Assembly (NCBI GenBank): GCA_024036415.1
Contig: JAMWET010005455.1
Span: 649,501-713,500, forward strand
Length of the DNA: 64,000 nt
Origin: Prochilodus magdalenae
Taxonomy: Eukaryota > Chordata > Actinopteri > Characiformes > Prochilodontidae
Reading direction: 5' to 3'
Shown: one piece after another, positions 48,811 to 62,756 of the stretch
Numbering within the stretch: the stretch's first letter is position 1
Layout of the letters: each line of letters begins with the position of its first letter
Notes under the pieces: generated by a model
What the model saw: only the letters and a program-made list of their open reading frames with translations
What the model was told of the DNA's origin: nothing
Database searches by the model: none
Position numbers and translations under genes: made by a program

Positions 48811-49115
48811 GACAGACAGACAGACAGACAGACAGACACTTTATTGATCCCAGAGGGAAATTCAAGGCATCCAGTAGTAGATATACAAAGTACACAGATG
48901 TAACAAGAGAAGGACAAGATAGGGTTATACAGATAGAGACAAAGATACAATACAAAGTTTAAAGGAATAAAAATAGAGCGCTTAGTGTCTGTGTAATGGA
49001 GGTAGTGGTATACCATTTGCTGTGCAAATTAAGAAGATGACTGATGTCAGCCTTATAGACAGTGCAATTGAGAAGATGGCTGTTGTCAGCCTTACCGACA
49101 GTGCAAGTACGCAGT
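48811..49115 (-). repeat. (GACA)n followed by retroelement-like tail
   Basis: Seven GACA units (48811-48839) run into CTTTATTGATCCCAGAGGGA, a tail often found beside tetranucleotide arrays at the 3' ends of fish LINEs, here inverted. The sequence to about 49115 contains two similar sub-blocks (AGAAGATG.CTG.TGTCAGCCTTA). Confidence 0.5.
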
Positions 49116-49483
49116 AATATAAATTATTTAGCAATGCAAGATATGTAAACATAATGCTTAATTTATTATTATTTTATTATGTTATTATTTAGTGTACCCT
49201 AATTTACCTTTATATTGTCAGGAGTGCTCTGTTCATTTTACATAATATTACACTCTAACTGTTTACTATGTGGCCAAGAGAGACAGGAATGGGATGCAGT
49301 TTCATTTTTTGCTCAGGAATGTGGTTAAAATTAGGCTTTGCATATGGACTAGAACACTCTTGAGAGTTTTGTTTGTGTCCTTGTTATTATTTGTTTTTTA
49401 AATTTCAAATTAAACGTGTGATACATCTAAACCATACAACTTTATCTTTCGTTGCATTAAAAGAAATAAAAAGCTCTTTAGAA

Positions 49484-49682
49484 AGACTAGCTAACCTGAA
49501 GTAATGCATTAGTTAATATGATTATATTACAATGGTTATAAAGGATAACTAATGTTAGATTAGAATGTAATAACATGTTTACATGGGCGGTTGTGTGCAT
49601 GTTTAATTAACATTAGTTATCCTTTGTAACTATTGTTAACTAATGCATTACCTTATGTTAGCTAGTAAACTTCTTAAGTAAA
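49484..49682. mobile_element. Palindromic MITE in tmem164 intron 1
   Basis: Left arm GACTAGCTAACCTGAAGTAA / TGCATTAGTTAA and inner ATAAAGGATAACTAATGTTA are inverted as TAACATTAGTTATCCTTTGT and TTAACTAATGCATTACCTTA / TGTTAGCTAGT. About 200 bp. Confidence 0.75.
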
Positions 49683-52075
49683 ATGACATTGGGACAGACA
49701 TCACCTAATAGAAAATATCCAGAACAGTACTAAATGAGAAATATTTAGCTTATGTACATACATATATATATGTATATATATATACACACACAAACCAACA
49801 GAGCAAGTGAAGCCTTCCCCTCCTAGGTTTATGATGTTAGCTACTAACTCATACATTTCAGACTTTATGAAAAAGCAGTTTACAGTTGCAGTTTTGTCAA
49901 CTCATTAGCTCAACTCATATGATTAACCTGATTATCAAGGCACAGGTAGCCTCTAGTAAGTAAAGTCTGTAATGGGTAGAACACTGTGATTTACAAGCTC
50001 ACAAGACAAGAAGCTGAATTAATGTCGTGAAACAGAAGTAAATGCAAAAGTAGTAATCCCATGTGTATCCTTATTAAGTTGATTAGTGAAATTGCAGTAA
50101 TGGTTAACAGTGAGAGGAAATACAGGTGATCTGTTCAGGCAGTACTGTACAGTTCAAGAGCCAGCCAGTAAAGTATCTGACATAAGCAATAAGACTTGCT
50201 TTTTTATTATAGTGTAGGCAGGTGCTTGGTGATCTAGAAGAACTAATAATACGCATAATTTACATTAAAAAGCCAGGTGTGACATAATTGAACATGATGA
50301 AGATAACATGTATTACACTTTTCTTAAGGTTCTTGGATACAACAATAACAATACAATAAGTAGTTACCACCTCTGTAATTGTCTTTTTAATTAATTTAGT
50401 AATACTTTACTATGTTAACAGGAGTCTATTAAACCACTCCTTAAAGCAAAAAGCTAAAGATTGCACAAGCACTGTTCATTATTCTCTGCACTGCAAGGCT
50501 ACACAAATGTTGCATAGCACTGCTGTCACAGAGCATCGCAATCTATCAGCGTCACTGGTGGAGAATTCATAGCTAATGTTGTGTTATTTTGAACTAAAAA
50601 AAAAGTGATTTATTTTAATGCCATATTTAATGCCGTATTGCACAGCAAATTTAAAACCTCCTCTTTGCTCATGGAAAAGGACAGACTGATGAGCAAGACT
50701 GCAGCCTTGTTCTCTGTTCATTTTCTGGTGTCTTCTACGAAGATGCCAAGCCCAGCCTTCAAATGTTGTATGTTGTACCCCTTCCTGTGAACAGCTCTTA
50801 TCCTCGAAGAGCTACAACCCCTGAATTATACATAGATGAGCTGTTTAATAATCCCAACTGGGTCAAGGCTGGGATAGTGAAAGAACTAGCATCTGCACAG
50901 TTCTGCAGACAGCGTGGTGTGCCACAAAGACTTGGTTGTAGTCTGGCTGGCGTGATGGTATGGAGTGGGCTGAGTGCGTGAGCTGGACACCGGCCATCCC
51001 CTTAGTTGCTAGAAAACATGGAAAGATGTGAATACACAGTATAATATACAGATCAGTTCAACTCTAGAGCGCTTCAGCACCTCAGCCTTTGAGTATGTAC
51101 TGGTATAGCTTTCACAGGGTTCAACCTGAGGGAAGGTTGTAATTGTTTAGTGTATAATGCTAATATTGACCAGGGGAATGATAAGGAAGAGATAGGCCAA
51201 AGTTGTTCAAACACAGCCTGCAGACAAGAGTTTATTTACTTAGTTCTCAGTAGCGCCTCTAGCCAGCCATTGATTTATTGCCTTCTAGGTGGTACAGAGT
51301 CAATGAGAGATGAGTCAATAGGCTAACACTTTGTATCCCGCTAAAGTGACCTGTTTCCACAGTTTGAAGGATTGGTAACAGTACATTTTACATGTGGGTA
51401 GTGTTGCCATATTGCCATATTAGGCATGAAGATGCCTATGATCAATGCCACAAAGCGGACGAAAGTAGACAAAAGTTAACAGTATATCAGCAGTGTGGGC
51501 TGACAGCTGTAAAAATTCTCATGGCAAATACTGTAATGCCGGTATTGAAAAGTCAGTAGTAGGAATTCTTCCTAGGATATTGATTTCACCAATATGTCAC
51601 AAATGCTACAAGGAGTTTGCATGGTTAAATCAGACTTCTGTCAGTAATCTAAGAGGGTTCTTTTGATTGAAAATGGCTATGTGAGACCTAGGTAAGAAAC
51701 TGCTGTTTTCTTGTGGCAATAATGGCCGTTAGAATTGGTTTATCCGCCCGTGGGCCTGTATTTACACTTCTGAACTATTCTGTGCATTTCCACCAACCAA
51801 AAATATGTTTGGAACTCGAAAGGTTCCCAGGTGGAAGCAACGAATAGGAGTTGTTGTTCAGCGCTAGTGGCCGTGTCAGTTGTTAAGGGAGGAGAAGGCA
51901 ACAATGGCAATCCAGGGAACATCAAAAGATACTTCCTCACCTAACGGCATGGGTGTTGTGCCCTTTTAGCTCTAACCGAACTGAGAAACCTGCTGCACAG
52001 CAGTTTCTGCTATTGGTGTGAATGATTTATAATATTTACACAACCGTAGCAGTGTCTGACACTCAGAGATTCAAT
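49683..52075. other. tmem164 intron 1, no recognised feature
   Basis: Intronic by position. A short AT/CA microsatellite lies near 49758-49792. No splice-flanked TMEM164 exon found. Confidence 0.4.
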
Positions 52076-52298
52076 TTACATTTACGACATTTATCTGACG
52101 CTCTTATCCAGAGCGACTTACAAAGTTAATCATATTACAGGTAGGCCAGTGTAGTGTTAGGAGTCTTGCCCAAGGCCTCTTATTGGTGTAGCACAGCATA
52201 GTCACCCAGACTGGGATTTGAACCCCAGTCTCCCACATGTGGTGGTGGCTCCCTGGCAGGTAGTGGTGTTTTCTGCTGAGCTATACCAACCGTTGCAT
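52076..52298 (-). mobile_element. tRNA-derived SINE, inverted copy in tmem164 intron 1
   Basis: Complement of the 24.7 kb SINE: starts with the tail (CTGACGCTCTTATCCAGAGC), then GGTAGGCCAGTGTAGTGTTA, then the B-box complement (GGGATTTGAACCCCAGTCTC), ending at the A-box complement (GCTGAGCTATACCAACCG). Confidence 0.85.
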
Positions 52299-54117
52299 AT
52301 AGGATGAGAATAAAGAATGCATGTATGTGACTTGTTGAATTCAGGGGTAAAACACACAGTTTTTGCTCAGTCAGGAAAGCTGCTCTAGGCTATGTGTACA
52401 GAGCACAGCTTTATCTGTGTGTTCTATATATTGTACACATCTGTTTGTAACTATTGTTAATTTCAGTTGTTAAATAAGCCTCTTATGACTGATATTGTAG
52501 GTATAATTGAAGTAAAATGTGGAAGTGTATAAATATCAACACTTGGGCTAGTCAGGTTAAAAAGAGTATGTTCTCTGTATAAACTGATGTATGTATGTAT
52601 GTGGAGATAAAATGGTGTAGGATAAGATTTGTTTCTGTAATACAAATTTGTGAAAAATCTACTCTCCTGATTGATTAACATTTTTAAAGACCCATAGACT
52701 GGAACATTATGTTCACTTAGTTTTATGTAGTACCATTAATTCACAGGTCCATACATGCATTAATCTATGGTAACTAAAATAAAGAACAACAGCCAGCTTG
52801 AATTCACTGCTTCTTAAGATAATCATTTGTAGTAAAGAATGCTCCAGACCAGACTTTTTAAAAGGGACCCAATATAGATCAGACCAAAGCTCCTTTCATA
52901 AATCAGTTTTGAAGGCACAGTGATAAAAGCAATCTGTTTAATTCCCAAAGAAAAAGAGAGGTTAAAAATGGTCATGTGAAAATGAATTCTGTTTTTAGTA
53001 CATAAAACCACACAAACATCATACGTGGCCCCCAGGAGGAAATAATAAAATACAAGAAACAGAGATTGGGACGTCTCGTGCTAAGTACCAGATATTCTAC
53101 AGGAAGGCAGCGAACTGTACCAGCTGTGCTAAAATGGGCCTGTCACAGCTAAAACACAAACTGCCATGTCATCACCAACAGTAAGGGATAAATAGAGACT
53201 GGAAAAACGATATGTGAAAAAGATTGTACCTGGTACATAAACTTACATAAATGTCATAAGTGCACCTCTAGGTAAATGTATGGATTAATTATGTCATGAA
53301 TTTAAAATGCAGTGTGTTAATTTTATGGTTAACAATGTTTGCTTGAGAGCAAATTCAGTGGTTTTTGTTTCACTGCATCTCTTGCATCTCATACACCCTG
53401 GTAGTTTCTACCATCAGCCTAAAAACAAGGCAGTTTCCATTTCCAGTACGCTGTGGACCCACCCTGATGACTGATTGTGAAGATGAAGGTGCGGTCAGTT
53501 TGAAAATAGAGAACAAATCCAGTGTTTCTACATGTTTTTGTGCATTGCATTATGTTATAAGATTGCACACACAATGTTTACAGATCTGCAATTATGATTT
53601 TTTTTATCATGACAGTAGTTTTAAAGGAGTTGGCATAATGACAATATATATTAATATTGAGAAATTACCTCACAGCATATGGCATATTATAAGACTTCTA
53701 CAGCACTGAGCATCTGCATTTCTTTACAAAAAAGGCATAAATTCCTGTTAATTGTATTTAATTAAATGTGAAACATAGTCATTTAAACTCTGTAGTTTCT
53801 TAGTGTGTTTGTCTTTTTTTCATGTGCCAAAAAAAAGGTTGTAGTTTTCCTGCAGTCTTATATTCATCATATCAGTCATCTCTAATTATGAAGCTTAATT
53901 TTAGTCATTTAGCAAATGTTATTATATCTCCTTCTCATCATGTAAGAACTACATACCTCTGTAGTTTTGCTTATGGAATACTGGCAGAATTTATAAAACG
54001 TTTTGTCAGTTTAAATCACAGTCACTGTACTGGTCAGGAATGAGCAAGGGCATATTTTCCTTTAATTCTCCGTACACAACTGTAACACGTTTTAACGCAC
54101 AACGCAGAGGTCGTGGT

Positions 54118-54335
54118 TGAAGCCCACAAGGATATCTATCTCTCCATCTATCCATCTATCAATCGCCTTTCACACTATGGCCTTTGGAACACGCAAATGC
54201 AATCACTCCTTTCAGCCAGTCATTAACATCTGCTTTGGACATTCACTGCACTGTACCACCTCTTCTCAGTCTATGAATTCCATTACTCACAACCCCTAGG
54301 TATTTATAGCACTATCGTTCTTGTAAAGAACCTGA
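54118..54335 (-). repeat. Dispersed repeat family R, partial
   Basis: TTTCACACTATGGCCTTTGG, CATTAACATCTGCTTTGGAC and TACCACCTCTTCTCAGTCTA match the 1.8 and 47 kb copies. Confidence 0.6.
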
Positions 54336-55232
54336 ACTAGAATTGTTTCATTACACAAGTAACTACAAGTTTCACAGCAATGTATTTGAACTGTTTTTGA
54401 ACCTGATATTAGCATCAGCCTAGGATATGTAGCAATAGTAGTCATCCTTGGCCATTACCAGGCATAGGCAGCGCACCCATGTTAAGGCACTCATGTTTTG
54501 AAGTACCAAACTGTAACTTAAGATATTAACTCATATCTAATATAAACATTCATGGATTACAGTTCTGTTACAGCACAGAAATGATGTTTCACTGAGCTGT
54601 TGGTGTGATGGTTTTCTGTCTTCCTGCAATAAAGTGCAATGAACAGTGATTTCCATGCGTACTACAGCAGTTGACCGAATGCACACATAGCTGTGCACAT
54701 CCCAAAAGTAGGTAGTAAAATTCACTCTAGCTCAGGGACAACAAAGATGTTCTAGTGATTGGCGTTAATGAAAGATGATAATGCTTTGGGCAAGAAGGGG
54801 CAAACACCTGTTATTAGCTGAACCAAATATTGAAAAATAACAATAACAACAAAAACCTAGCTTACACAAAGGCTTTTATTAGCATACTTCAGAGATCTGA
54901 CCCAATGTTTACCAAAAATACTGTTCCTGTATAAGCTTCCTCAAGAATGTATGGATTCTGTGACATAAACAGTCATTGAGTGAGGCTGCCTATCTATACT
55001 TTGCATTTGGGGCACATGGAAGAGAAGCCTCTGTAGATTTATAGCGAGATTTGTGCGCTCTGTGTAAGGTTTTAAACTAAATAGCTTTTGCCTTGTTACT
55101 AATGCTAAAGGATTTCACTTTGCTCAAAACCTTCTTCCGCACATCATCTCCTATCTCTAGGACAAGTTTGGTTTCCCACACCTCCCACAAGCAGGTGTCG
55201 GCATTAGAACATTCTCTTATATCTTATATATA

Positions 55233-56714
55233 CACTGCTCAAAAAAATAAAGGGAACACTTTGAAAACACATCAGATCTCAATGGGAAAAAAATCATGCA
55301 GAATATCTTTCCTCATATAGACTGGATAATGTGTTAGGAACGAAAGGATGCCACATCGTTTGATGGAAATGAAAATGATCACCCTACAGAGGGTTGAATT
55401 CAAAGACACCCTCAAAAATGATGCAGCAGGCTTGTCCATTTAACCCAAATTCCATTGCAGCAACTCAAAATGGTACCATTTTGAGCTCCTAATGAGACGA
55501 CGGATGGTGTCCTGGGGGATCTCCTCCCAGATCTGGACCAGGGCATCACTGAGCTCCTGGACAGTCTGAAGTGCAACCTGGTGGCATCGAATGGACAGAA
55601 ACATAATGTCCCAGAGGTGTTTTATTGGTCAGGCGAGCCGGTGGGCCAGTCAATGGTATCAATTCCTTCATTCTCCAAGAACTGCCTGCATACTCTCGCC
55701 ACATGAGGCCGGGCATTGTTGTGCACCAATAGGAACCCAGGACCCACTGCACCAGCGTAGGGTCTGACAACGGGTCCGAAGAATTTAATCCCGATACCTA
55801 ATAGCAGTCAGGGTGCCGTTGTCTAGCCTGTAGAGGTATGTGCATCCTTCCAGGGATATGCCTCCCCAGACCATCACTGACCCACCACCAAACCAGTCAT
55901 GCTGAAGGACATTGCAGGCGGCATAGCATTATCCACGGCGTCTCCAGAGCCTGTCACGTTTGTCACATGTGCTCAGGTAAAACCTGCTCTCATCTCACAA
56001 GGCGCCCTCGGCGGATCTGCCAATTCTGAGGTTTTGTGGCAAATGCCAATTCGAGCACTACGGTGCTGGCCAGTGAGCACAGGGCCCACTACAGGAATCG
56101 GGCCCTCAGGCCGCCCTCATGAGGCCTGTTTCTGATTGATTGGTCAGACACATTCACAGCAGTAGGGCTTTGGCAGTGCTCATCTTGTTCCTCCTTGCAC
56201 AAAGGAGCAGATACCGGTCCTGCTGAGGGGTTAAGGACCTTCTACAGCCTTGTCCAGCTTGTCCAGGAAACTTCCTGTCTCCTGGAATCTCCACCGTACT
56301 CTTAAGACTGTGCTGGGAGACACAGCAAACCTTATGGCAATGGCACATATTGATGTGCCATCCTTCAGTAGTTGGACTACCTGTGCAACCTCTCTAGGGT
56401 CCAGGTACCGCACCATGGTACTAGTGGTGACGCTGACCCAAGTCAACAGCAGAACAAGTGAAAAATCAGTGGGAAAAGATGAGGTGGGACAAAATGTCAA
56501 TAACCTCGTCCTTTTAAACCATTCCTGTTTTGGGGGGTGTCTCATTGTTGCTCCTCTACTGCACCTGTGGTTAATTTCATTAACACCAAAGCAGCTGAAA
56601 CTGATTAACGGCCCTCCCTACTACTTAACTGACCAGATCAATATCCCTGAAGTTGAACTGAGTTGATGCTATACTCTGATTAAAAAGTGTTCCCTTTATT
56701 TTTTTTGAGCAGTG
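55233..56714 (-). mobile_element. Dead Tc1/mariner (IS630-type) DNA transposon
   Basis: Terminal inverted repeats of about 30 bp start CACTGCTCAAAAAAATAAAG and are flanked by TA, the Tc1/mariner target duplication; total 1482 bp. Minus-strand remnants of the transposase are visible: an N-terminal helix-turn-helix region (VAQVVQLLKDGTSICAIAIR, about 56440-56240) and the catalytic-end region (NARPHVARVCRQFLENEGID, about 55720-55650). Several stops and frameshifts break it. The Asp expected before NARPH is Asn, and the NPIEH block has lost bases and its Glu codon, so it cannot be active. Confidence 0.9.
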
Positions 56715-57659
56715 TATATTATGAATGAAACCAATTGGTTGATCCTGTTTGAACAGAAAAGGCCGTCTTTTGCTTTGGGAGGGTTGCATGTCTTTATGAA
56801 GCGTTGTATTCTTCCTAACAAAGTCCTTTATCTGATAAACAAAAAAGACCATGTTTCTGAATGAACAGATATTTTTAGAATGTTTTGATGTCCTTTACTA
56901 CATAATATAAGAACAGTAAAAAAAATACATCTAGTAAAACCATACCTAGTTCTCCTTTTATATCTCCTGAATCGTAGTGTACTAGCAGTGCTATCGAAGA
57001 CGAGCACTACGTTTGGTCATGACACAAGGCACTTTGCCAGGGATTGGTGCACAGAAGCACTGCCAGGGTGATAAGGAACTCTTGGCTTGCTGCCTGTATG
57101 CAGAGGGTGAGCACCGTTGTGCTGTGCCTGAAGGAAGGGAATGTTCTTTTCTGCAAGCTTACTGCATTTTGTCTTTTAAAGGGACAGTCCACCAAAAAAA
57201 GCTAATTTTGCTAACAAGAAGTGAAAGCAAATGGCTGCTTGTTACAGTCATGCAGAAATAATTGCTCCATAGCACAGAACCTTCTGTTCTTTGTTAGCCA
57301 GCTTAGCAAGTTTGGTGGGTCTATTCCTTTTAACACAATGAAAATTACACCAGCATTTCTAAACATGGTCCTTGCCTAGAAATTGCTTAATGAGAAGTGT
57401 ATTATTTACACCTGCTCTTATAGTGGTTGCAATGATGCTTTAACTTAGTGCTGTCATTTGTTAATGGATGTACATGTTTGTCATTCCAGACCTGTGTCGG
57501 AGTTGTTTCTGTGGAAGATTGTCTGATAAAAAGCACCTGCAGTGCCTTATCTGTTTCATCTCTTTAAATAACATGTAATATAAACCTTCCGTGACATTTT
57601 TAATAGTTCATTGCTTTTGATACACAGTCCAATTTTAGCTTGTCAGTTAGCATGCTAAA

Positions 57660-58320
57660 GTAAATAAACTCATCATCAAAAGCATGGTTGCTTCAAAAGG
57701 GGAGTATGTGACAGGAGGTCTACCAGGAGCAATAAATGATGATACATTTAGACTGATATGGTAAAAATTTATTGAGCTAGACATACAGAGGTATTGTCTC
57801 TCAGTGTGGCGTTGGGCTCTCCAGATTTTGTGGTAGGGTTATGGGTGGAGTGACACCAGGCCTTGTGGAGATGTGATGTGCAACAACAAACCGTTAATTT
57901 TTGTGCTGACTGTGGTGCCTCCATGCCCAAATGTGTTACTTGTCTCCACCAAGACAAAAGTGGGACTCGTCACTAAAGATGACCTGCTGCTGTTTTTTTA
58001 ATTTTTTAATTTTATTTTTTGTGTCACTGCATGACAGTCTGGCATGACAGCGATGTTGATGTGGTGTTAAGGGCATTCATCATAACGGACTGTGTGCATG
58101 TATTCCTGCATTATGCAGCCGCCGGCCAATGGTGCTGGCACGACTAATGGAGGGGATTACTGCTCACTGGATGTCCGCAGCCATGGCTTGTTGGGTCAGT
58201 CCTCACTTGTCGGACAGACCGCTGGTTTGTGCAGGTTTTTCAGATCCTTCATATTGTTGGTGCATTCCTTCTATCCACTGGTCAAAGCAGAATTCTTAAA
58301 TGGACAAGAAATTGTAAAGA
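57660..58320 (-). mobile_element. Tc1-like remnant, family A, inverted copy
   Basis: Reads in reverse: ACCAGGAGCAATAAATGATG, TTTATTGAGCTAGACATACA and AAAGTGGGACTCGTCACTAA are complements of family A sequence. The last encodes the FSDESHF block on the minus strand. The far end is hard to fix. An A/T-rich insertion interrupts it near 57995-58020. Confidence 0.75.
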
Positions 58321-59084
58321 TATAACGGCTTGCTTTCAGTATTTGTATAAACAGCTTGAAGGTCTGCCACAACCTTAAAATGTCTTAAGGAAATTAATGG
58401 AAAACATTTGAATTGTAGACGATTAGACGCCTAAGTTTCCAGTTTGTCTCATAAGCTTCATGCCCCCAATCTCATCAGTCATATGCTGTGCTGCTGTCCT
58501 CAAGCGTTAGGGTTTTAATGCTCTAGAAATTCTGGTACTGTTATTGTTTCATAAGACAGTGTGATGTGTCTTAATAAATGTGTTCTTGCATTCTTTTATT
58601 TGCATGGGTGTGCTACAATGCACCCGGTCAAATTCTGTGTTGAGTATCATTGTGGAAGTTCATAACTGAAATATAATTACTGTCTGTTCATGTAATTGTG
58701 ATAAGGTGATTGTATAATAATTGTGACAAGCCTAGGAGGTTAATTAGATGTTGGCCAAAATCGTTACACCACGAATCTTCTTAAAGTTGTGGCTTTACAG
58801 CTCATTTGACTTAGCAGTGTGAGTTTACTTTGAGCCAGATACCCTAACATAGCTGCCATGGTGAGCATTAAGAATCATTGGATTTGTTTGGCTTGTATTT
58901 CAGCCTAGGAACACTACTTAAATGGATCCTTAAGGCTCTACAGGCTTACACTTAACACTTCCAACGGATGAAATGTCTAAAACAATTCATATTCTAATAT
59001 ACCACATATACTCTTAATGTATAACAGTATTATATGTTTAATATCTAATATATATTTAGTTATGTAAAACTTCATATTCATTAA

Positions 59085-59260
59085 ATATTTATGATGGACA
59101 GACCAATAGAATTGGTCCAGAACTGCTCAGAAATAAATCTTATCAACCTCCATTGCAAGTTAAGGAAGCTGTTTTATTCATATGTAAAGTTTCGTTTTGG
59201 AGGTTTTTACTGTGGACTTCATAATTCCATGAGTACTATTTTATAGATTGATGTCTTCAC
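59085..59260. mobile_element. Fragment of the 38.2 kb MITE interior
   Basis: Homologous to 38425-38605: TATGATGGACAGACCAATAG, AAGCTGTTTTATTC, TTCGTTTTGGAGG and CATAATTCCATGAGTACTAT. The termini are missing. Confidence 0.65.
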
Positions 59261-62200
59261 TATTGTTCTAAAGTAAAGCATTAAGATAAAAATAAGGAGA
59301 ACCAGATTACATGGTAAAGTGAAAAGAGTTAACGTGTTCTACATAGGTTAATATATCCCGCTGTTTTGCTCTAGATATAAGTGCACAGTTTATACTGTAT
59401 TGATTTGCTGATTTTTGACACATTAAAACCCGCAAAGGGGTGGTGTGCAGGTTTTCATTTCAGCAAAGCAAGAGATCACATGATCAGTTGTTTGAAGACT
59501 TGGCAGTTGATGAAAACCTGCAGCCACAAAAACAAAGCTGTAACATGAAAAAAGTTCCTTACCTTTTTATTATGGAAATACAGATATATACCAAATTTTG
59601 TTTAAACCTAAGCATTTATAAAACATTAAAATGCAATGACACAAAAAACCATAAAAACTTAAGTGAAGACGATGGTTGAAAAAAATACATCCAACAAAGC
59701 TAGTGCTACAATCTTAGTGTTTTAATTAGCTTAGATCTTTTTTTAACTTATAAAAGAAAAGCATAATTTATACATGAATTAATATAAAATCAATAATAAT
59801 CGTGTCGACCATTCACGATCGGCAGCTGTGAATTTTCATGTCAGTGAAGGTGGTTTGCTAAAACCATTTGATTGTTTTTAATTACACTAATTTACAAATG
59901 TTTTTCTTCTTTTTCCGGGTAATAAGTGTGTTTTCACCATTCCTAACACAGAAAATGGAGTCCTTATAAACTTTGCTTGTGTGTTCAGTACAGCAGTGTT
60001 ATCAAAAGTTTTGTTTTCCAGAACCTTTGTGATATATTTGGAATGAGAACCCCACAGTCACATCAATCCCTAGCGAATAAGATTGTACACCCTCCATTAG
60101 GTATATACAATTAGGATAATATTAATAAAAATGGGTTAAACTTCTATAGCGGCTTTCACATACCCAAGGACGCTTTAATATATATATTGAAATTGCAAGT
60201 TGCAGGCGTGCAGTTTCCAAATTGCAAGAGCAGCACTTTTTGCGAGAGCAGTTTCTGTTATAGTCTGAATTATTGACCATGTTATTTTAACACATTATTA
60301 ACTGTAGAAATTCTACCTAATATCTTTTGTGAACTTGTGTGAACTGTCTAAATTAATTAGACCAATCAGAAGCCACCAAACATCCCGTGCAGTGACATCA
60401 CTGGCTGTCTAGCACATGTTTAGTGTTTAAGCTTCCATCGAGGAAGAGTGGCGGTCTTCTTTTCTTACAGTGTACAAGTTATGTAGGAAGGAAAAAATAG
60501 AGATTCTTTTTGGATCGTGACGATATGTAAATATGGTTAATTAATAACAGCCACTTTGCTGCGTCCTTTCCTCAAACAGGTTGAGCTTTGAACTAAATTT
60601 CTCAGTAACAAAACTTGACAATGGCCTGTTACCCTACTGCTCTTTGTCTAACACCCTGCAGCTAGCACACAAGGTAGAAGTTTCCACTTCAATGTTTACT
60701 GCTTATTTCAGTCTAAATGCCATGGGCTTTAGAGATCTAGGGTCTTCAAGCACTGATGTGTTTTTGTCCCAGACTACATGACATTTTAATCTTGTTTTCT
60801 CTGTGGCAAATACTGTTTGCTGTAGTCTAACTGATTCTTTGTCCCTGCATTGCTTTTTCTAATATGATTGTACTAGAAAAACCCACAGGCTCTGCAGTTC
60901 TGCATTACTTGAGCTGGGTCTGCATTAAACTGTAAAAGCTGCGAGAGAGCAAAGAGAAAGATTTACTGAAGTGTAAACAACCCATGGTTACTACATGACA
61001 GAGAACCAGTTTCTTATGTAAATTTGATCTGATGTCATGTGACCTGCATAAATTGGTGACTCATCGCGTGGCTTTGGTCTGGCATTTTTTGCCTGGAATT
61101 ATTTACTTGTATTGTGGCCTGATCTATATAACATCGGCTATCATTAATGGTCTGCATACAACCTGGGACATTCATTTCCCTTATAATTATTCATTTGATT
61201 TCCCTTATGTAGTTAATTTAGACGTGTTTTATTATTTTGTTATTTATTCTATTTTATTTTATTTAAACTTTATTCTGTTTATTTTTCATTTTTGTTCGTT
61301 TTTTTTATAATTATTTTATTTAACTCATTTTGAGTTATTTAATTTTCATTTTAGTTCATTTTAGGCCAACCAAATTTTAGTTTTTTTGTTTTTTTGTTTT
61401 TTTTTAACTCTCAGTCCCTTAATAATGAGGATACTTGGTTGAACTGAAGTGAAGGTACTTCCAAGTGAAAATAAAGGTTTTTTTTATTATTGATTTATTG
61501 TATATTTAGGTTTGTTTTATTTTACAAAACCTAAAGCTGGTAATGTAAAAAAAACTGCTTATTTGTAAGGGTTCAGATGCCCAACTGCCTACCTTTTGTA
61601 GTAAAGAACTGTTTGCTAAACAAACAAAATCTAAACCTCAGCATCCCTAAAACATCTAATTGTTGTGACACTTAAAAAATAAACTTTAGTGAAGACGGTT
61701 AGTAATTAGTTAACACTAATTAGTGTTTTGAGTAGCTAATATTTATTTCCAGTATGTAAGAAATTCATACAAACTGATAAATTATTGGAAGGTTTACAGC
61801 TGGCAACAGTAAGGATGGTCCACCTTAGCCAATATGCATGTCGTCTCAGTCGGGCCTGTTGTTTCGTTATGACAGTAATTTCCTTCCTAGCACTTTCAGA
61901 CCTATAGGCTATAGTGTTCTCTGTGTGACCTCGGACCAGGAAGCATGGCCCTTGTCCTGTAGGTCTTGGATGATGTTTGTACATTCAGGAAGGAATGGGG
62001 CTGTGTTCTACAGTAAGGGCAGCTGCATCAGCTTTAACTGGGGGCTACATTTGCTTGTTTGCTTAAGGAACGGTGTGACTGTCGCTTTGAAGCCATTGTA
62101 GTTACCTATTACCCTTTCAGACAGTATATGTTTGCTGTGTATTACATAAACTCATCATGCCCTATTCAAAAAGAGAAACGTGTAACAACTGTGAACGTAT

Positions 62201-62544
62201 CATGACAACTCTATTTGTTACGACTCTAATTATGCAGTGAATTGCTTTTCCATTTGACCTGCGAACTGTATTTTTTCCCTTGCAGGGAGCTATGGTGGAA
62301 AATATCAAATTACAAAATGCTGTTGATGTTTGGTCCTAATTTCTAAGGCTCAGTGGACAGAGGTCCAAAACACTGCGAAGGCCTATGTTACAGTTACAGT
62401 TCGTTTAAAATGTACAATTTACTACTTGCTTGCATTCTGTCTGTGTGGCTGTGTGTTTGTTGATTTGCATTCAAATTTATTGGTGCTTTTAAAAGTACTG
62501 TTCTTTTTCTAAGCAATCAGACTACATTTAAACATCACTTCATC
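59261..62544. other. tmem164 intron 1, no recognised feature
   Basis: AT-rich intronic DNA with T-rich runs (61180-61520). No conserved exon, SINE or transposon terminus recognised. Confidence 0.4.
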
Positions 62545-62756
62545 AGGTACATCTCCTCGTACCTGCTCTTATTGTCCATTTCATCAGCTCCACTGATCAT
62601 ATAGGAGCACTTTGTAGTTCTACATTACAGACTGTAGTCCATCTCTTTCAATGTATACTTTGTTACCCAGGTCTTCAATGGTCAGGACAACCACAGAGCA
62701 GGTATTATGTGGGTGGTGAAACATTCTCAACACTGCAGTGACACTGACGAGTAGTG
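62545..62756. mobile_element. Partial copy of the 20.3 kb MITE family
   Basis: Left half only: TCATCAGCTCCACTGATCAT, GAGCACTTTGTAGTTCTACA, AATGGTCAGGACAACCACAG and CACTGCAGTGACACTGACGA. Confidence 0.65.

Noticed and set aside
50700..50990. Reading frame with 'MLYVVP' resembling a TMEM164 segment
   Set aside because: The similarity stops after six residues, there is no flanking splice pair, and the surrounding residues do not match TMEM164.
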